Position numbers and translations under genes: made by a program. Positions 5,324 to 11,382 of a DNA stretch of 29,847 bases are shown here, piece after piece. Each line of letters opens with the position of its first letter. Positions within the stretch are counted from its first letter, which is position 1. The notes beneath the pieces were generated by a model. The model did not search any database. It was given only the letters and a program-made list of their open reading frames with translations, and was not told where the DNA came from. This DNA comes from a virus, in IMG/VR virus record IMGVR_UViG_3300032271_000427, positions 1-29,847 of that record. One strand, given 5' to 3'.

Positions 5324-5824
5324 ATGAAAAAAATATTTCTAGATACTGAATTTACAGATTTTATTGACTGTGAGCTGATTAGTATTGGCGCAGTTGATGA
5401 AGCTGGCTTTGAATTTTATGCTGAAGTTACTGACTTTAGACGAGAAGCCTGTAGTTCATTTGTCAAAGAAACAGTTATTCCATTATTGGGTCAATATCCC
5501 GCATCGTATGTAAACACAAAACAACTAGTGGCTAAAGTATTTTATGAATGGTTAGAATCATATCGTCATGATGGGTGTATACTATGTGTTGACTATCATG
5601 CTGATTGGGATTTAACTTTAGATTTACTAAGTTTAGTATCTAATGCTGATATTAGTTTTGTTCAAGGTAGAATGATATGGACTGATTTAGATCATCAGAA
5701 AATTGAACAGTTTTGGGTAGATAGTCAATTACCACGACACATGGCGTTATATGATGCTCGTGCTAATCGTATAGGTTATGATGAAGAGAATGGTTATCGA
5801 GGAAATAATGAAGAATCGTTATAA
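5324..5824 (+). CDS. DEDDh 3'-5' exoribonuclease, Rv2179c/RNase AS-like
   Basis: 166 residues. The start MKKIFLDTEFTDF gives the DxE motif (D7, E9). A second Asp lies in CVDYHADWDLTL (about 84-95), and the C-terminal HMALYDARANRIGY supplies the catalytic His and Asp (HxxxxD). This matches the Rv2179c-like DEDDh group, small 3'-5' exoribonucleases; RNase AS trims poly(A). In a tRNA-rich phage region it may process or degrade RNA. It lies in the tRNA cluster, and its 3' end overlaps the next gene, whose RBS (GAGGAAAT) is inside it. Confidence 0.85.
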   Translation: MKKIFLDTEFTDFIDCELISIGAVDEAGFEFYAEVTDFRREACSSFVKETVIPLLGQYPASYVNTKQLVAKVFYEWLESYRHDGCILCVDYHADWDLTLDLLSLVSNADISFVQGRMIWTDLDHQKIEQFWVDSQLPRHMALYDARANRIGYDEENGYRGNNEESL

Positions 5825-6206
5825 GAAAATATCGCCTGTTACTGTGTGGCTGATGTATGATAAGAAACAAGATACGTATACTCATCATCATATTGAAGAT
5901 GGGCATTGTGTCAATGATATTCCTACACCGAAAGAATCAGTTCATTCGTCGTGGGCAAATCAAAAATGGATAAAAGAATTCAAGTGGATTCGTACCGATT
6001 ATGTAGTACAAGATGATAGAAAGCACAAATATGCCGAATTGATACACGCATGGGCAAATGGTGCTACAATACAAGTATATTGGACCGGTAGTGGTATGAC
6101 TCAATACGATTGGATCGATGTTGAATACCCTATTTGGAACATGGACGACTGTAAGACTCTCGAAGGTGAGAGCATTACATGGCGATTTAGAATTAAACCC
6201 GAATAA
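5808..6206 (+). CDS. Hypothetical protein, 132 aa
   Basis: The ATG at 5808 (MKNRYKKISPVTVW) has a good RBS (GAGGA, 4-5 nt) and overlaps the exoribonuclease by 17 bases; the upstream in-frame ATGs lie inside that gene. The sequence is rich in Trp, Tyr and His with no transmembrane segment. The second half (WIRTDYVVQDDRKHKYAELI and later WRFRIKPE) resembles small phage proteins with repeated aromatic strands, but I cannot name a family. Probably cotranscribed with 5324-5824. Confidence 0.7.
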   Translation: MKNRYKKISPVTVWLMYDKKQDTYTHHHIEDGHCVNDIPTPKESVHSSWANQKWIKEFKWIRTDYVVQDDRKHKYAELIHAWANGATIQVYWTGSGMTQYDWIDVEYPIWNMDDCKTLEGESITWRFRIKPE

Positions 6207-6225
6207 TAGAGAAAAAAGAAAATAG

Positions 6226-6453
6226 ATGTATAAAGTATATTGGACTTCAGAAGATGGAGCAGCTAGAAGTGAAGATTATTTAGAAATGGTAACAGCATTG
6301 ACTGAAGCCAATCGTCTTCGTTCCGTAGGTTTTGCTTACGTTGCAATGATAGGAGAAAATCCAAACCAAGTTGGTAAGATGGGAGTGGATAGTGTAGTAG
6401 ACGGTAAATTGCCAAGTGGGGAAGATTACACTTGGAAGATGCGAAGAATTTAA
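6226..6453 (+). CDS. Hypothetical protein, 75 aa
   Basis: Starts MYKVYWTSEDGAARSEDY after an A/G-rich upstream stretch (AGAAAAAAGAAAATAG). It has a short beta-strand start, a helical middle (ALTEANRLRSVGF) and ends WKMRRI. This pattern (xxYxVYWTxEDG...MxxALxxxxxLR) is seen in many short phage proteins of unknown role. Soluble. Directly upstream of a tRNA run. Confidence 0.6.
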   Translation: MYKVYWTSEDGAARSEDYLEMVTALTEANRLRSVGFAYVAMIGENPNQVGKMGVDSVVDGKLPSGEDYTWKMRRI

Positions 6454-6462
6454 AAGTTTTAT

Positions 6463-6538
6463 CTCCGTGTGGCGTAATCTGGTAGCGTAGCTGGTCTGGA
6501 GCCAGGCGGTCCAAGTTCAAATCTTGGCATGAAGACCA
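6463..6538 (+). tRNA. tRNA-Pro(TGG)-like with C33
   Basis: Aligns with Pro tRNAs (GCTGG-TCTGGAG-CCAGG), anticodon TGG, ending GAAGACCA. Position 33 is C instead of the near-universal U, pair 27-43 is G-G and acceptor pair 3-70 is C-A. It may be a decaying second Pro tRNA or a reassigned one. Confidence 0.6.
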
Positions 6539-6543
6539 TTTTT

Positions 6544-6621
6544 GCAGGGTGAGCTAGTTTGGTAATTCAGCGACGGTTTGAAGAACCGTAGAACTCAGTT
6601 CGATTCTGAGACCCTGTACCA
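6544..6621 (+). tRNA. tRNA-Phe(GAA)
   Basis: Acceptor GCAGGGT/ACCCTGT, A73, CCA; ACGGT/ACCGT around TTGAAGA; T-loop TTCGATT. Confidence 0.92.
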
Positions 6622-6630
6622 AAGTTTTAT

Positions 6631-6706
6631 GGGTAAGTAGTTCAATTGGCAGAATAGCGGTCTCCAAAACCGTTGGTTGTAGGTTCGAGTCCTACCTTGC
6701 CCGCCA
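6631..6706 (+). tRNA. tRNA-Trp(CCA)
   Basis: Acceptor GGGTAAG/CTTGCCC, G73, CCA; GCGGT/ACCGT around CTCCAAA; T-loop TTCGAGT. Confidence 0.95.
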
Positions 6707-6715
6707 AATAGTAAT

Positions 6716-6790
6716 GCTGATATAGCGTAGTGGTAGCGCACTCCCTTGGTAAGGGAGAGGTCATGAGTTCAATCCTCATTATCAGCACCA
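6716..6790 (+). tRNA. tRNA-Thr(GGT)
   Basis: Acceptor GCTGATA/TATCAGC, A73, CCA; CTCCC/GGGAG around TTGGTAA; T-loop TTCAATC. Confidence 0.95.
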
Positions 6791-6819
6791 ATGAGTAACA
6801 CAATTTAAAGGAGACGTAA

Positions 6820-7035
6820 ATGAGTATCAAGGATATGGTTGCTGGAAAAACTGTAAAGTTTGTTAAATACCAACGTAGTGAACTGTGGTATGTGACTGAG
6901 TGCGGATTTGAATTTCCTGTTCCTCTAGATGAAACAGGTGACGCTGCATTTCTTGATACTGATAAGGCTATGATGTTTATGCGATGGATTCGCAAGTACA
7001 TGGAATTTCTAGAAGCAGCAAAGCAAGAAAGTTAA
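6820..7035 (+). CDS. Hypothetical protein, 71 aa, inside the tRNA cluster
   Basis: A strong RBS (AAAGGAG, 6-7 nt) precedes ATG 6820. The protein MSIKDMVAGKTVKFVKYQRS...LWYVTECGFEFPVPLDETG looks like a small beta-barrel N-terminus (VKFVKYQRSELWYVT, FEFPVP), followed by a helix (DTDKAMMFMRWIRKYMEFLEA). This organisation is seen in phage proteins of unknown function. It sits between tRNA-Thr and tRNA-Leu and is probably cotranscribed with them. Confidence 0.7.
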   Translation: MSIKDMVAGKTVKFVKYQRSELWYVTECGFEFPVPLDETGDAAFLDTDKAMMFMRWIRKYMEFLEAAKQES

Positions 7036-7041
7036 TTTAAT

Positions 7042-7125
7042 GCCCTGGTGGTGGAATGGCAGACACTCTAGTCTTAGGAACTAGTGCCGCAAGGCGTATC
7101 GGTTCGAGTCCGATCTGGGGTACCA
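7042..7125 (+). tRNA. tRNA-Leu(TAG)
   Basis: Acceptor GCCCTGG/CTGGGGT, A73, CCA; CTAGT/ACTAG around CTTAGGA; long variable arm (TGCCGCAAGGCGT); T-loop TTCGAGT. Confidence 0.93.
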
Positions 7126-7132
7126 AATATTT

Positions 7133-7206
7133 AGATTCTTAGTTCAATGGTAGAATGGCTGGTCGACATCCAGCGGACAAAAGTTCGATTCTTTTAGAAT
7201 CTACCA
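7133..7206 (+). tRNA. tRNA-Val(GAC) with C33
   Basis: Acceptor AGATTCT/AGAATCT, A73, CCA; GCTGG/CCAGC around TCGACAT, giving GAC if the loop is symmetric. Base 33 is C rather than U, as in the Pro-like tRNA at 6463. Confidence 0.8.
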
Positions 7207-7212
7207 AACAAT

Positions 7213-7305
7213 GGGTAGTAATGCAGCGGGGTTGGTCCTGCGACTGGCCTTGAAAACCAGGTTCTCTGTAATGGGGATGGGGTTCGACTCCTCTGCTACC
7301 CGCCA
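7213..7305 (+). tRNA. tRNA-Ser(TGA)
   Basis: Acceptor GGGTAGT/GCTACCC, G73, CCA; CTGGC/ACCAG around CTTGAAA; long variable arm; T-loop TTCGACT. Confidence 0.92.
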
Positions 7306-7320
7306 ATTTTAGGAGCAGTT

Positions 7321-7362
7321 ATGTTTAAATTTACAGAAAGATACTTTTTCCGAATGCGTTAG
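7321..7362 (+). CDS. 13-residue peptide ORF
   Basis: AGGAG precedes ATG 7321 by 5 nt; the product is MFKFTERYFFRMR. It lies just before the 7384 gene and may be a leader peptide or a remnant. The good RBS is the only support. Confidence 0.3.
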   Translation: MFKFTERYFFRMR

Positions 7363-7383
7363 TTTACGCAAAAGGAGAAAGAC

Positions 7384-7701
7384 ATGAGTAGAACATATCG
7401 TTTTAAGCACGACGAGTACATGATACAAGATGAACTTTATGAATGGGTAAGATTGGAAAATCATCTATACGCTTATAATAAAGTTAAATTAGATTCAAAG
7501 AGTAAAGAAGGTCAACGTAAAATTGCAGTTACTCGCTCAGGAAAGCATATTATGCAATATAATGGGCCAAGTTGGTTCAGACGTGAATTTGCACAAGTGC
7601 CGTATCGAAGACGTGCAAAAAGATTGATACATAATTATATGTATGGTAAAGCAGAAGATGTTATAATTGAATCTAAGCCACACAGAGATTATTGGTACTA
7701 A
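7384..7701 (+). CDS. Basic hypothetical protein, 105 aa
   Basis: RBS AAAGGAGAAAGAC before ATG 7384. The protein is strongly basic, especially near the end (WFRREFAQVPYRRRAKRLIH), and may bind nucleic acid. The N-terminal half (YRFKHDEYMIQDELYEWVRL) is charged. It closes a transcription unit, with an intrinsic terminator directly after it. Similar basic proteins occur among conserved phage hypotheticals; no specific role can be claimed. Confidence 0.7.
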   Translation: MSRTYRFKHDEYMIQDELYEWVRLENHLYAYNKVKLDSKSKEGQRKIAVTRSGKHIMQYNGPSWFRREFAQVPYRRRAKRLIHNYMYGKAEDVIIESKPHRDYWY

Positions 7702-7732
7702 AATATCACGCTTTTGGGCGTGATATTTTTTA
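7701..7732 (+). terminator. Intrinsic terminator
   Basis: AAATATCACGC and GCGTGATATTT form an 11-bp stem with a 6-nt loop, followed by TTT. It separates the tRNA cluster unit from the next genes. Confidence 0.88.
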
Positions 7733-7754
7733 TGAATATTAAAGGTAAAATAAA

Positions 7755-8120
7755 ATGAGAAATTATGATTCAAAGATAGAAGATATGATAGGAAAAGTAT
7801 TCACTTCAGTGACATCAGATCATGACACAATGACGTTCAAAAATGACACAGAATCGTTTACATTTTTTCATGATCAAAGTTGCTGTGAGAGTGTAGAGAT
7901 CAATGACATTGTTGGTGATTTATCTGACTTGGTCGGAACTCCATTATTAATGGCAGAAGAAGTATCGGGTAGTGGTCCAGATTCAAATGATTTGTCGAAT
8001 TCGCGTACTTGGACATTTTACAAATTTGCCACTATTCACGGATACGTAGATGTACGCTGGCTGGGCGAGTCAAATGGATACTATAGCGAGAGTGTCGATT
8101 TAGATCATCAAATGTTGTAA
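7755..8120 (+). CDS. DUF7448-type phage protein, 121 aa
   Basis: The central segment FFHDQSCCESVEINDIVGDLS and the C-terminal WTFYKFATIHGYVDVRWLGE plus SNGYYSESV are the conserved features of a widespread phage family annotated as DUF7448 (assigned from memory). Soluble alpha/beta; the two adjacent Cys are typical of the family. Biochemical role unknown. The stop codon lies inside a palindrome (TGTTGTAAAAATACAACA) that precedes the promoter of the next gene, the first of a series of such cassettes. Confidence 0.75.
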   Translation: MRNYDSKIEDMIGKVFTSVTSDHDTMTFKNDTESFTFFHDQSCCESVEINDIVGDLSDLVGTPLLMAEEVSGSGPDSNDLSNSRTWTFYKFATIHGYVDVRWLGESNGYYSESVDLDHQML

Positions 8121-8130
8121 AAATACAACA
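8113..8130 (+). promoter_or_regulatory. TGTTGTA-AAAA-TACAACA palindrome (cassette 1)
   Basis: 18-bp perfect dyad overlapping the stop codon of 7755-8120 and ending 7 bp before the -35 of the next promoter. It could be an operator or an RNA hairpin. Near-identical copies are at 8410, 8768, 22030, 22394, 26163 and 26435. Confidence 0.65.
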
Positions 8131-8137
8131 CTATTAT

Positions 8138-8166
8138 TTGACGATAATTCAATTTTAGTGTAAAAT
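8138..8166 (+). promoter_or_regulatory. sigma70-type promoter
   Basis: TTGACG (8138-8143), 17-bp spacer, TAAAAT (8161-8166). It is followed by a leader ACACATACACTAGAGAAAAGGA that recurs before the next two genes. Confidence 0.75.
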
Positions 8167-8196
8167 ATACACATACACTAGAGAAAAGGACAGAAA

Positions 8197-8409
8197 ATGA
8201 GCGAATTAGCAGCGTGTTCTAAAGAGGCAAAAGCCATAGTAGAATTCGAAAATCGTATTAAATATATGATTATCATGAGCAATGGCTATCATGATCGGTT
8301 AAGTGCTATTCGCTGGATTGCTAAACGAGAAGGCGCTGTTAAAAACCCAAAATCTCTGTGTCTTTTGTTGGGTCTCCCCCAAGATTACTTTGCCGGTGAT
8401 TTTTTCTAA
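8197..8409 (+). CDS. Hypothetical protein, 70 aa
   Basis: RBS in AGAGAAAAGGAC. MSELAACSKEAKAIVEFENR, then an amphipathic helical middle, then SLCLLLGLPQDYFAGDFF. Fully helical prediction by eye, no transmembrane helix. Expressed from its own promoter in a cassette with a leader shared with 8495 and 8849. Function unknown. Confidence 0.65.
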   Translation: MSELAACSKEAKAIVEFENRIKYMIIMSNGYHDRLSAIRWIAKREGAVKNPKSLCLLLGLPQDYFAGDFF

Positions 8410-8427
8410 TGTTGTAAAAATACAACA
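8410..8427 (+). promoter_or_regulatory. TGTTGTA-AAAA-TACAACA palindrome (cassette 2)
   Basis: Begins directly after the stop of 8197-8409 and ends 8 bp before the next -35. Confidence 0.65.
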
Positions 8428-8435
8428 CTATTTGA

Positions 8436-8464
8436 TTGACAGTAAATCAGTATTATTGTACAAT
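8436..8464 (+). promoter_or_regulatory. sigma70-type promoter with TAAATC block
   Basis: TTGACAGTAAATC, 17-bp spacer in total, TACAAT (8459-8464). Confidence 0.85.
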
Positions 8465-8494
8465 ACACACATACACTAGAGAAAAGGAAGTACA

Positions 8495-8764
8495 ATGTCT
8501 AAAAAGAATGTCGCAGTTGTCAATATGAAAACCCACGGGTCGCACGGCGGCACTGATGTCAATTTCTTTGTCACTAAGAATTCTCAGATTAACATTACTG
8601 AGTATGCACATCCAAGTCATCGACGTGATGACAAGCCAATACGCTATATTTGCGTAGATGATGGGCGTCATGGCAACGGTGGGTGGTTATTTGAAACAGA
8701 TCGAGACTATAAACTCGCTGACGTATTAAAAGTGTTTGAAGCCGCTTTCAATAGTTTGGACTAA
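8495..8764 (+). CDS. Hypothetical protein, 89 aa
   Basis: RBS GAAAAGGAAG before ATG 8495. The sequence has many His and Gly (KTHGSHGGTDVNFFVTKN, AHPSHRRDD) and an RYICVDDGRHGNGGWLFETD segment, ending in a helix (DVLKVFEAAFNSLD). A small alpha/beta protein, possibly metal binding because of the His content, which is only a guess. Monocistronic in the cassette array. Confidence 0.65.
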   Translation: MSKKNVAVVNMKTHGSHGGTDVNFFVTKNSQINITEYAHPSHRRDDKPIRYICVDDGRHGNGGWLFETDRDYKLADVLKVFEAAFNSLD

Positions 8765-8767
8765 ATT

Positions 8768-8783
8768 GTTGTAAAAATACAAC
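8768..8783 (+). promoter_or_regulatory. GTTGTA-AAAA-TACAAC palindrome (cassette 3)
   Basis: Same dyad, ending 5 bp before the -35 of the next promoter. Confidence 0.6.
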
Positions 8784-8788
8784 TGATC

Positions 8789-8817
8789 TTGACAGTAAAT
8801 CGATATTTTGATATAAT
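8789..8817 (+). promoter_or_regulatory. sigma70-type promoter with TAAATC block
   Basis: TTGACAGTAAATC, 17-bp spacer, TATAAT (8812-8817); leader ACACATACACTAGAGAAAAGG shared with the two previous units. Confidence 0.88.
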
Positions 8818-8848
8818 ATACACATACACTAGAGAAAAGGAAGTAAAC

Positions 8849-9040
8849 ATGAATTTACTAAATCAGATGGCATGTGCTGAAGAAAAATTTTGTGATAAAT
8901 TAGATGCCGAAGGTCCCGTTGTTATTCACGGAAAGTCGTTTGATCGTAGCTTTATTTTGCGAGTAATGGAAGAAGATTATTACGCTGATGCTCTTGACGC
9001 TTATATGATTGAACTCGGTATTGATATTGATGGCGAATAA
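8849..9040 (+). CDS. Acidic hypothetical protein, 63 aa
   Basis: The ATG at 8849 follows the GAGAAAAGGAAG RBS; an upstream in-frame start at 8789 would lie within the promoter. MNLLNQMACAEEKFCDKLDA, then VVIHGKSFDRSFILRVMEED and an acidic end (ELGIDIDGE). Its end almost touches the next ATG (9042), so the two are probably translated from one mRNA. Confidence 0.65.
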   Translation: MNLLNQMACAEEKFCDKLDAEGPVVIHGKSFDRSFILRVMEEDYYADALDAYMIELGIDIDGE

Positions 9041-9041
9041 T

Positions 9042-9269
9042 ATGAGCATCGACAAAGTTATTGAGTTGGTCGAACAGGCAGCAATTTATTCCCCAGCAAC
9101 GGGCGAGTCAATTCGTATCGACTATTGGGATACTCCTGATGAGGATCCACAAGAAATGTTTTATGGGACTGGCGAAGAATCAGGCGAAGAATATGGAATT
9201 CGTTTTGATGAAGTCGATCTAGATTTAGATTTGTTTTACAAATTAGTTTTAATTAATCCTAAGGATTAA
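9042..9269 (+). CDS. Highly acidic protein, 75 aa
   Basis: MSIDKVIELVEQAAIYSPAT, then DYWDTPDEDPQEMFYGTGEE and a tail dominated by D/E (FDEVDLDLDLFYK). Net charge is strongly negative. Small acidic phage proteins sometimes mimic DNA to block host nucleases or polymerases; this is only a possibility here. No separate RBS is visible. In-frame ATGs at 9009 and 9030 lie inside the preceding gene, so 9042 is the preferred start. Confidence 0.6.
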   Translation: MSIDKVIELVEQAAIYSPATGESIRIDYWDTPDEDPQEMFYGTGEESGEEYGIRFDEVDLDLDLFYKLVLINPKD

Positions 9270-9289
9270 TCAGAAAAAGGAAAAGTAGT

Positions 9290-9487
9290 ATGAAACCTAT
9301 CACTGTAGCTAAAATGAATAACAAGATTGTTGAAATTCTTAGAGTTGCTAGGGTAGTTGAGTTTTCTGATGAACTTGGTTGGGTTTGTATTTGTCATGAT
9401 ATCAATGATGTAAACTCCAGCGCGGTTCGTTGGGTACGACTCAAAGATCAATACTTTGAATGGGTCAGGGAATTTAACAGAATTTAA
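9290..9487 (+). CDS. Hypothetical protein, 65 aa
   Basis: RBS AAAAAGGAAAAG before ATG 9290. The protein MKPITVAKMNNKIVEILRVA...VVEFSDELGWVCICHDI...VRWVRLKDQYFEWV looks like a small beta-rich fold. It is the last gene before the tRNA/ncRNA cluster B promoter. Function unknown. Confidence 0.6.
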   Translation: MKPITVAKMNNKIVEILRVARVVEFSDELGWVCICHDINDVNSSAVRWVRLKDQYFEWVREFNRI

Positions 9488-9510
9488 TTTTTTAAAGTAG
9501 TTAAATTCTC

Positions 9511-9539
9511 TTGACAATAAATCAGTACTACGCTATAAT
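9511..9539 (+). promoter_or_regulatory. sigma70-type promoter of cluster B
   Basis: TTGACAATAAATC, 17-bp spacer, TATAAT (9534-9539). It should transcribe the first inverted-repeat RNA elements and the tRNA-Glu/Asp genes. Confidence 0.88.
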
Positions 9540-9578
9540 AGAAGTTCAGTAAGTAAATCGTTCTTTAAAAATCAGACG

Positions 9579-9659
9579 CAATATTGAAGTACTCTTAAAC
9601 ATTGGTCTTGGTCGTTACCAGCCTAATGCAAAAACGGCGACGAGAGTATTTCAATATTG
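9579..9659 (+). ncRNA. Inverted-repeat RNA element 1
   Basis: Left arm CAATATTGAAGTACTCT (9579-9595) pairs over 17 bp, one G-U, with right arm AGAGTATTTCAATATTG (9643-9659). The 47-nt insert is unique. First of nine elements in the window with this arm family, starting about 33 nt after the predicted transcription start. Confidence 0.7.
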
Positions 9660-9683
9660 TGTTAATCACAATAGTAGTACGTT

Positions 9684-9735
9684 GACTCTATGATACTGGG
9701 AAGTATCGACCTGCTGGGAAGCACTTCCGAGAGTC
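9684..9735 (+). ncRNA. Three-way-junction RNA candidate
   Basis: GACTCT (9684-9689) pairs with AGAGTC (9730-9735) and encloses two hairpins: GATACT/AGTATC (9692-9707) and GGAAG-CA-CTTCC (9717-9728). No ORF. It is bounded by inverted-repeat elements 1 and 2, so it is part of the same structured transcript. Confidence 0.5.
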
Positions 9736-9816
9736 ATCATTATGAAGTACATTTGCACTCCTTTTCTCAAAGATCCGATTGGCGCATAATCAGAGCGAGT
9801 GTACTTCATTATGATG
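9735..9816 (+). ncRNA. Inverted-repeat RNA element 2
   Basis: Left arm CATCATTATGAAGTACA (9735-9751) pairs with TGTACTTCATTATGATG (9800-9816) with one T-T mismatch. CACTC/GAGTG can extend the helix after a short bulge. The outer sequence differs from the other elements while pairing is kept. Confidence 0.65.
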
Positions 9817-9830
9817 ATTAATAGTACAAT

Positions 9831-9905
9831 ACAGCTATCGTCTATCGGTTAGGACGCTAGGTTTTCATCCTAGTAAGCGGGGTTCGATTCCCCGTAGCTG
9901 TACCA
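9831..9905 (+). tRNA. tRNA-Glu(TTC)
   Basis: Acceptor ACAGCTA/TAGCTGT, A73, CCA; CTAGG/CCTAG around TTTTCAT; T-loop TTCGATT. Confidence 0.92.
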
Positions 9906-9921
9906 GTAACGATAGTATAAT

Positions 9922-9996
9922 GCCGTGGTAGCTCTCTGGGAGAGTAACTCGTTGTCTGCGAGACTTAGGCGGGTTCGATTCCCGTCTACGGCGCCA
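9922..9996 (+). tRNA. tRNA-Asp(GTC)
   Basis: Acceptor GCCGTGG/CTACGGC, G73, CCA; stem CTCG/CGAG around TTGTCTG, giving GTC; T-loop TTCGATT. A second GTC tRNA is at 12399. Confidence 0.82.
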
Positions 9997-10074
9997 GAGC
10001 AAATGACATATTAGCAGTAGTATGTCCAACGGTTGTAAGTGACGATGGGTTATCGGAACTTAGAAGATTTCAAT
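9997..10074 (+). ncRNA. Structured spacer before tRNA-Glu 2
   Basis: Hairpin GACATA/TATGTC (10005-10026), then CGAT-GGGTT-ATCG. No ORF or tRNA. Possibly a small stable RNA or tRNA-processing spacer. Confidence 0.3.
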
Positions 10075-10149
10075 GCTGCATTCGACTTCTGATGAGGTCA
10101 TCAGACTTTCAATCTGGTCAGAGGGGATCGTAACCCCTATGCAGTACCA
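10075..10149 (+). tRNA. tRNA-Glu(TTC), second copy, swapped T-loop
   Basis: Acceptor GCTGCAT/ATGCAGT, A73, CCA; TCAGA/TCTGG around CTTTCAA. T-stem AGGGG/CCCCT is perfect but the loop is ATCGTAA, so the 54-58 pair is A-T instead of T-A. Confidence 0.85.
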
Positions 10150-10166
10150 AGTTTTATAGAGATAAT

Positions 10167-10751
10167 ATGAATAGTTGTTTATTCTGTAATAGACCGTGTA
10201 AAAGAAAATATTGTTCAAGACAATGTGGCGGAAAAGCATCTAACGGCGGGTATCGTGAAGGCTCTGGAAAATCAAAGTCTGGATACTACAAGGGTATATA
10301 TTGTGGTTCAACCTACGAACTGTGCTGGGTCATATATCAATTGGATAATAATATTCCATTCAAAAGATTTCCTATCACGTTGTCCTATGAAAATAGGAAA
10401 TATGTTCCCGACTTTCTTCAATTCGACAAGATTGTTGAGATAAAGGGATATGAGTCTCCAGAATCGGTTGCGATCAAAACGAATATCGCAAACAAAAATG
10501 GATATGACGTTATTGTTCTTAGAAAAGATCAACTCGTAAAAGAATTTAACTGGGTTAAAAATAATTATACATACAAACAAGTTTATGAACTTTATGATGA
10601 CTATCGTCCGAAGTTCTCATACACTTGTGAAAATTGTGGAAATTTATTTTCCCGTTTACGAGAAAATAAATCAAAGCGAATGGCATGCTCCAGATCCTGC
10701 TCGTTAACATTGAATAGAAAAGTGTCTGGACATAATCAATATACAAAATAA
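10167..10751 (+). CDS. PD-(D/E)xK-type homing endonuclease with zinc-finger ends
   Basis: 194 residues. N-terminal finger CLFCNRPCKRKYCSRQCGGK (Cys at 4, 7, 11, 16, 20), then GYYKGIYCGSTYELCWVIYQ and the nuclease core FKRFPITLSYENRKYVPDFL followed by KIVEIKGYE, which fits PD-x(n)-ExK (P-D-F ... V-E-I-K). The C-terminus has another C-x2-C ... C-x3-C finger (CENCGNLF ... ACSRSC). This arrangement is typical of free-standing phage endonucleases of the F-TflIV-like or related PD-(D/E)xK group. Inserted between tRNA-Glu and tRNA-His, in the same niche as the 4440 endonuclease. Confidence 0.8.
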   Translation: MNSCLFCNRPCKRKYCSRQCGGKASNGGYREGSGKSKSGYYKGIYCGSTYELCWVIYQLDNNIPFKRFPITLSYENRKYVPDFLQFDKIVEIKGYESPESVAIKTNIANKNGYDVIVLRKDQLVKEFNWVKNNYTYKQVYELYDDYRPKFSYTCENCGNLFSRLRENKSKRMACSRSCSLTLNRKVSGHNQYTK

Positions 10752-10762
10752 CAAGTTTCAAT

Positions 10763-10839
10763 GGTGTAGATAGCTTAATTGGTAAAGCCCCGGATTGTGA
10801 AGCCGGCGGATGCGGATTCAAATTCCGTTCTACACCCCA
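10763..10839 (+). tRNA. tRNA-His(GTG)
   Basis: Extended acceptor with G-1 pairing C73 (GGTGTAG ... CTACACC followed by CCA), the hallmark of tRNA-His; anticodon loop TTGTGAA; T-loop TTCAAAT. Confidence 0.93.
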
Positions 10840-10940
10840 AGTACATAAGATAGCGACAAGTAAGGCACGTGACTGAAAAATCGCCGTATCGTCGAGGTTG
10901 GCAGGAGATAATCTCGTTAAACCCCTGTCAGAAATTTTGC
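10840..10940 (+). other. Structured intergenic stretch
   Basis: No ORF. The last part (GGCAGGAGATAATCTCGTTAAACCCCTGTC) can form a hairpin with the inner pair GAGAT/ATCTC. It may be the 3' trailer of the tRNA-His transcript or another small RNA. Confidence 0.25.
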
Positions 10941-10969
10941 TTGACTAAAAATATTAGTTGAGTTATAAT
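10941..10969 (+). promoter_or_regulatory. sigma70-type promoter
   Basis: TTGACT (10941-10946), 17-bp spacer, TATAAT (10964-10969). It drives the 44-aa gene and probably the downstream RNA array. Confidence 0.85.
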
Positions 10970-10992
10970 AGTAAACGAATTGGAGAGAAAAA

Positions 10993-11127
10993 ATGAAAGC
11001 ATTTGGATCTAAGCGTTGCTATCATGACTGTCGTGTTGTTCGTGCTGGTCGTGGTAAAAAGATTCTCTTTACTGTCGGCGTGAAGAATCGTAAAGCTGGT
11101 CGTAAGGTTGTAAAAGAATATGAGTAA
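10993..11127 (+). CDS. Small basic protein, 44 aa
   Basis: ATG 10993 follows TTGGAGAGAAAAA (RBS GGAG) and a strong promoter. The protein MKAFGSKRCYHDCRVVRAGR...KKILFTVGVKNRKAGRKVVK is very basic (many R/K, two Cys), so it could bind RNA or DNA. It stands directly in front of the inverted-repeat RNA array, 1 nt before element 3, so it shares that transcript and might bind or process those RNAs. That link is inferred only from position and charge. Confidence 0.65.
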   Translation: MKAFGSKRCYHDCRVVRAGRGKKILFTVGVKNRKAGRKVVKEYE

Positions 11128-11128
11128 T

Positions 11129-11248
11129 CATATTGAAGTACATTCAGTATAAGGCAACTTTTATTATTATAAAATATGATAAATCCGTGAACGACCGCAA
11201 CAAGAGGTTGTGCCGATAAACTTGTTTAAAGAGTGTATTTCAATATGG
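11129..11248 (+). ncRNA. Inverted-repeat RNA element 3
   Basis: CATATTGAAGTACATTC (11129-11145) pairs with GAGTGTATTTCAATATG (11231-11247). The insert of about 85 nt includes GGCAAC/GTTGTGCC-like pairing. It begins 1 nt after the stop of the 44-aa gene. Confidence 0.7.
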
Positions 11249-11382
11249 TAACCAATCCAGAAGGGAAAGATGGGCGTGAGTCTATAACATCGTTCCTTAC
11301 TACGTTGACAGTTGATTACGATATCACTTCGTATGAAATGGGCGGGTTCAACGCAGGATAGTGAAGAGCCTAGACTATCCAT
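11249..11382 (+). other. Spacer between elements 3 and 4, structured
   Basis: 134 nt without a convincing ORF. Local hairpins ATAGT/ACTAT near the end (about 11359-11379) and GATATCACTTCGTAT. The last bases before element 4 read ATCCA, like a CCA end. Confidence 0.3.

Noticed and set aside
10941-11127. Ribosomal protein-like identity for the 44-aa basic protein
   Set aside because: Basic composition alone is not enough, and no ribosomal protein signature was recognised.
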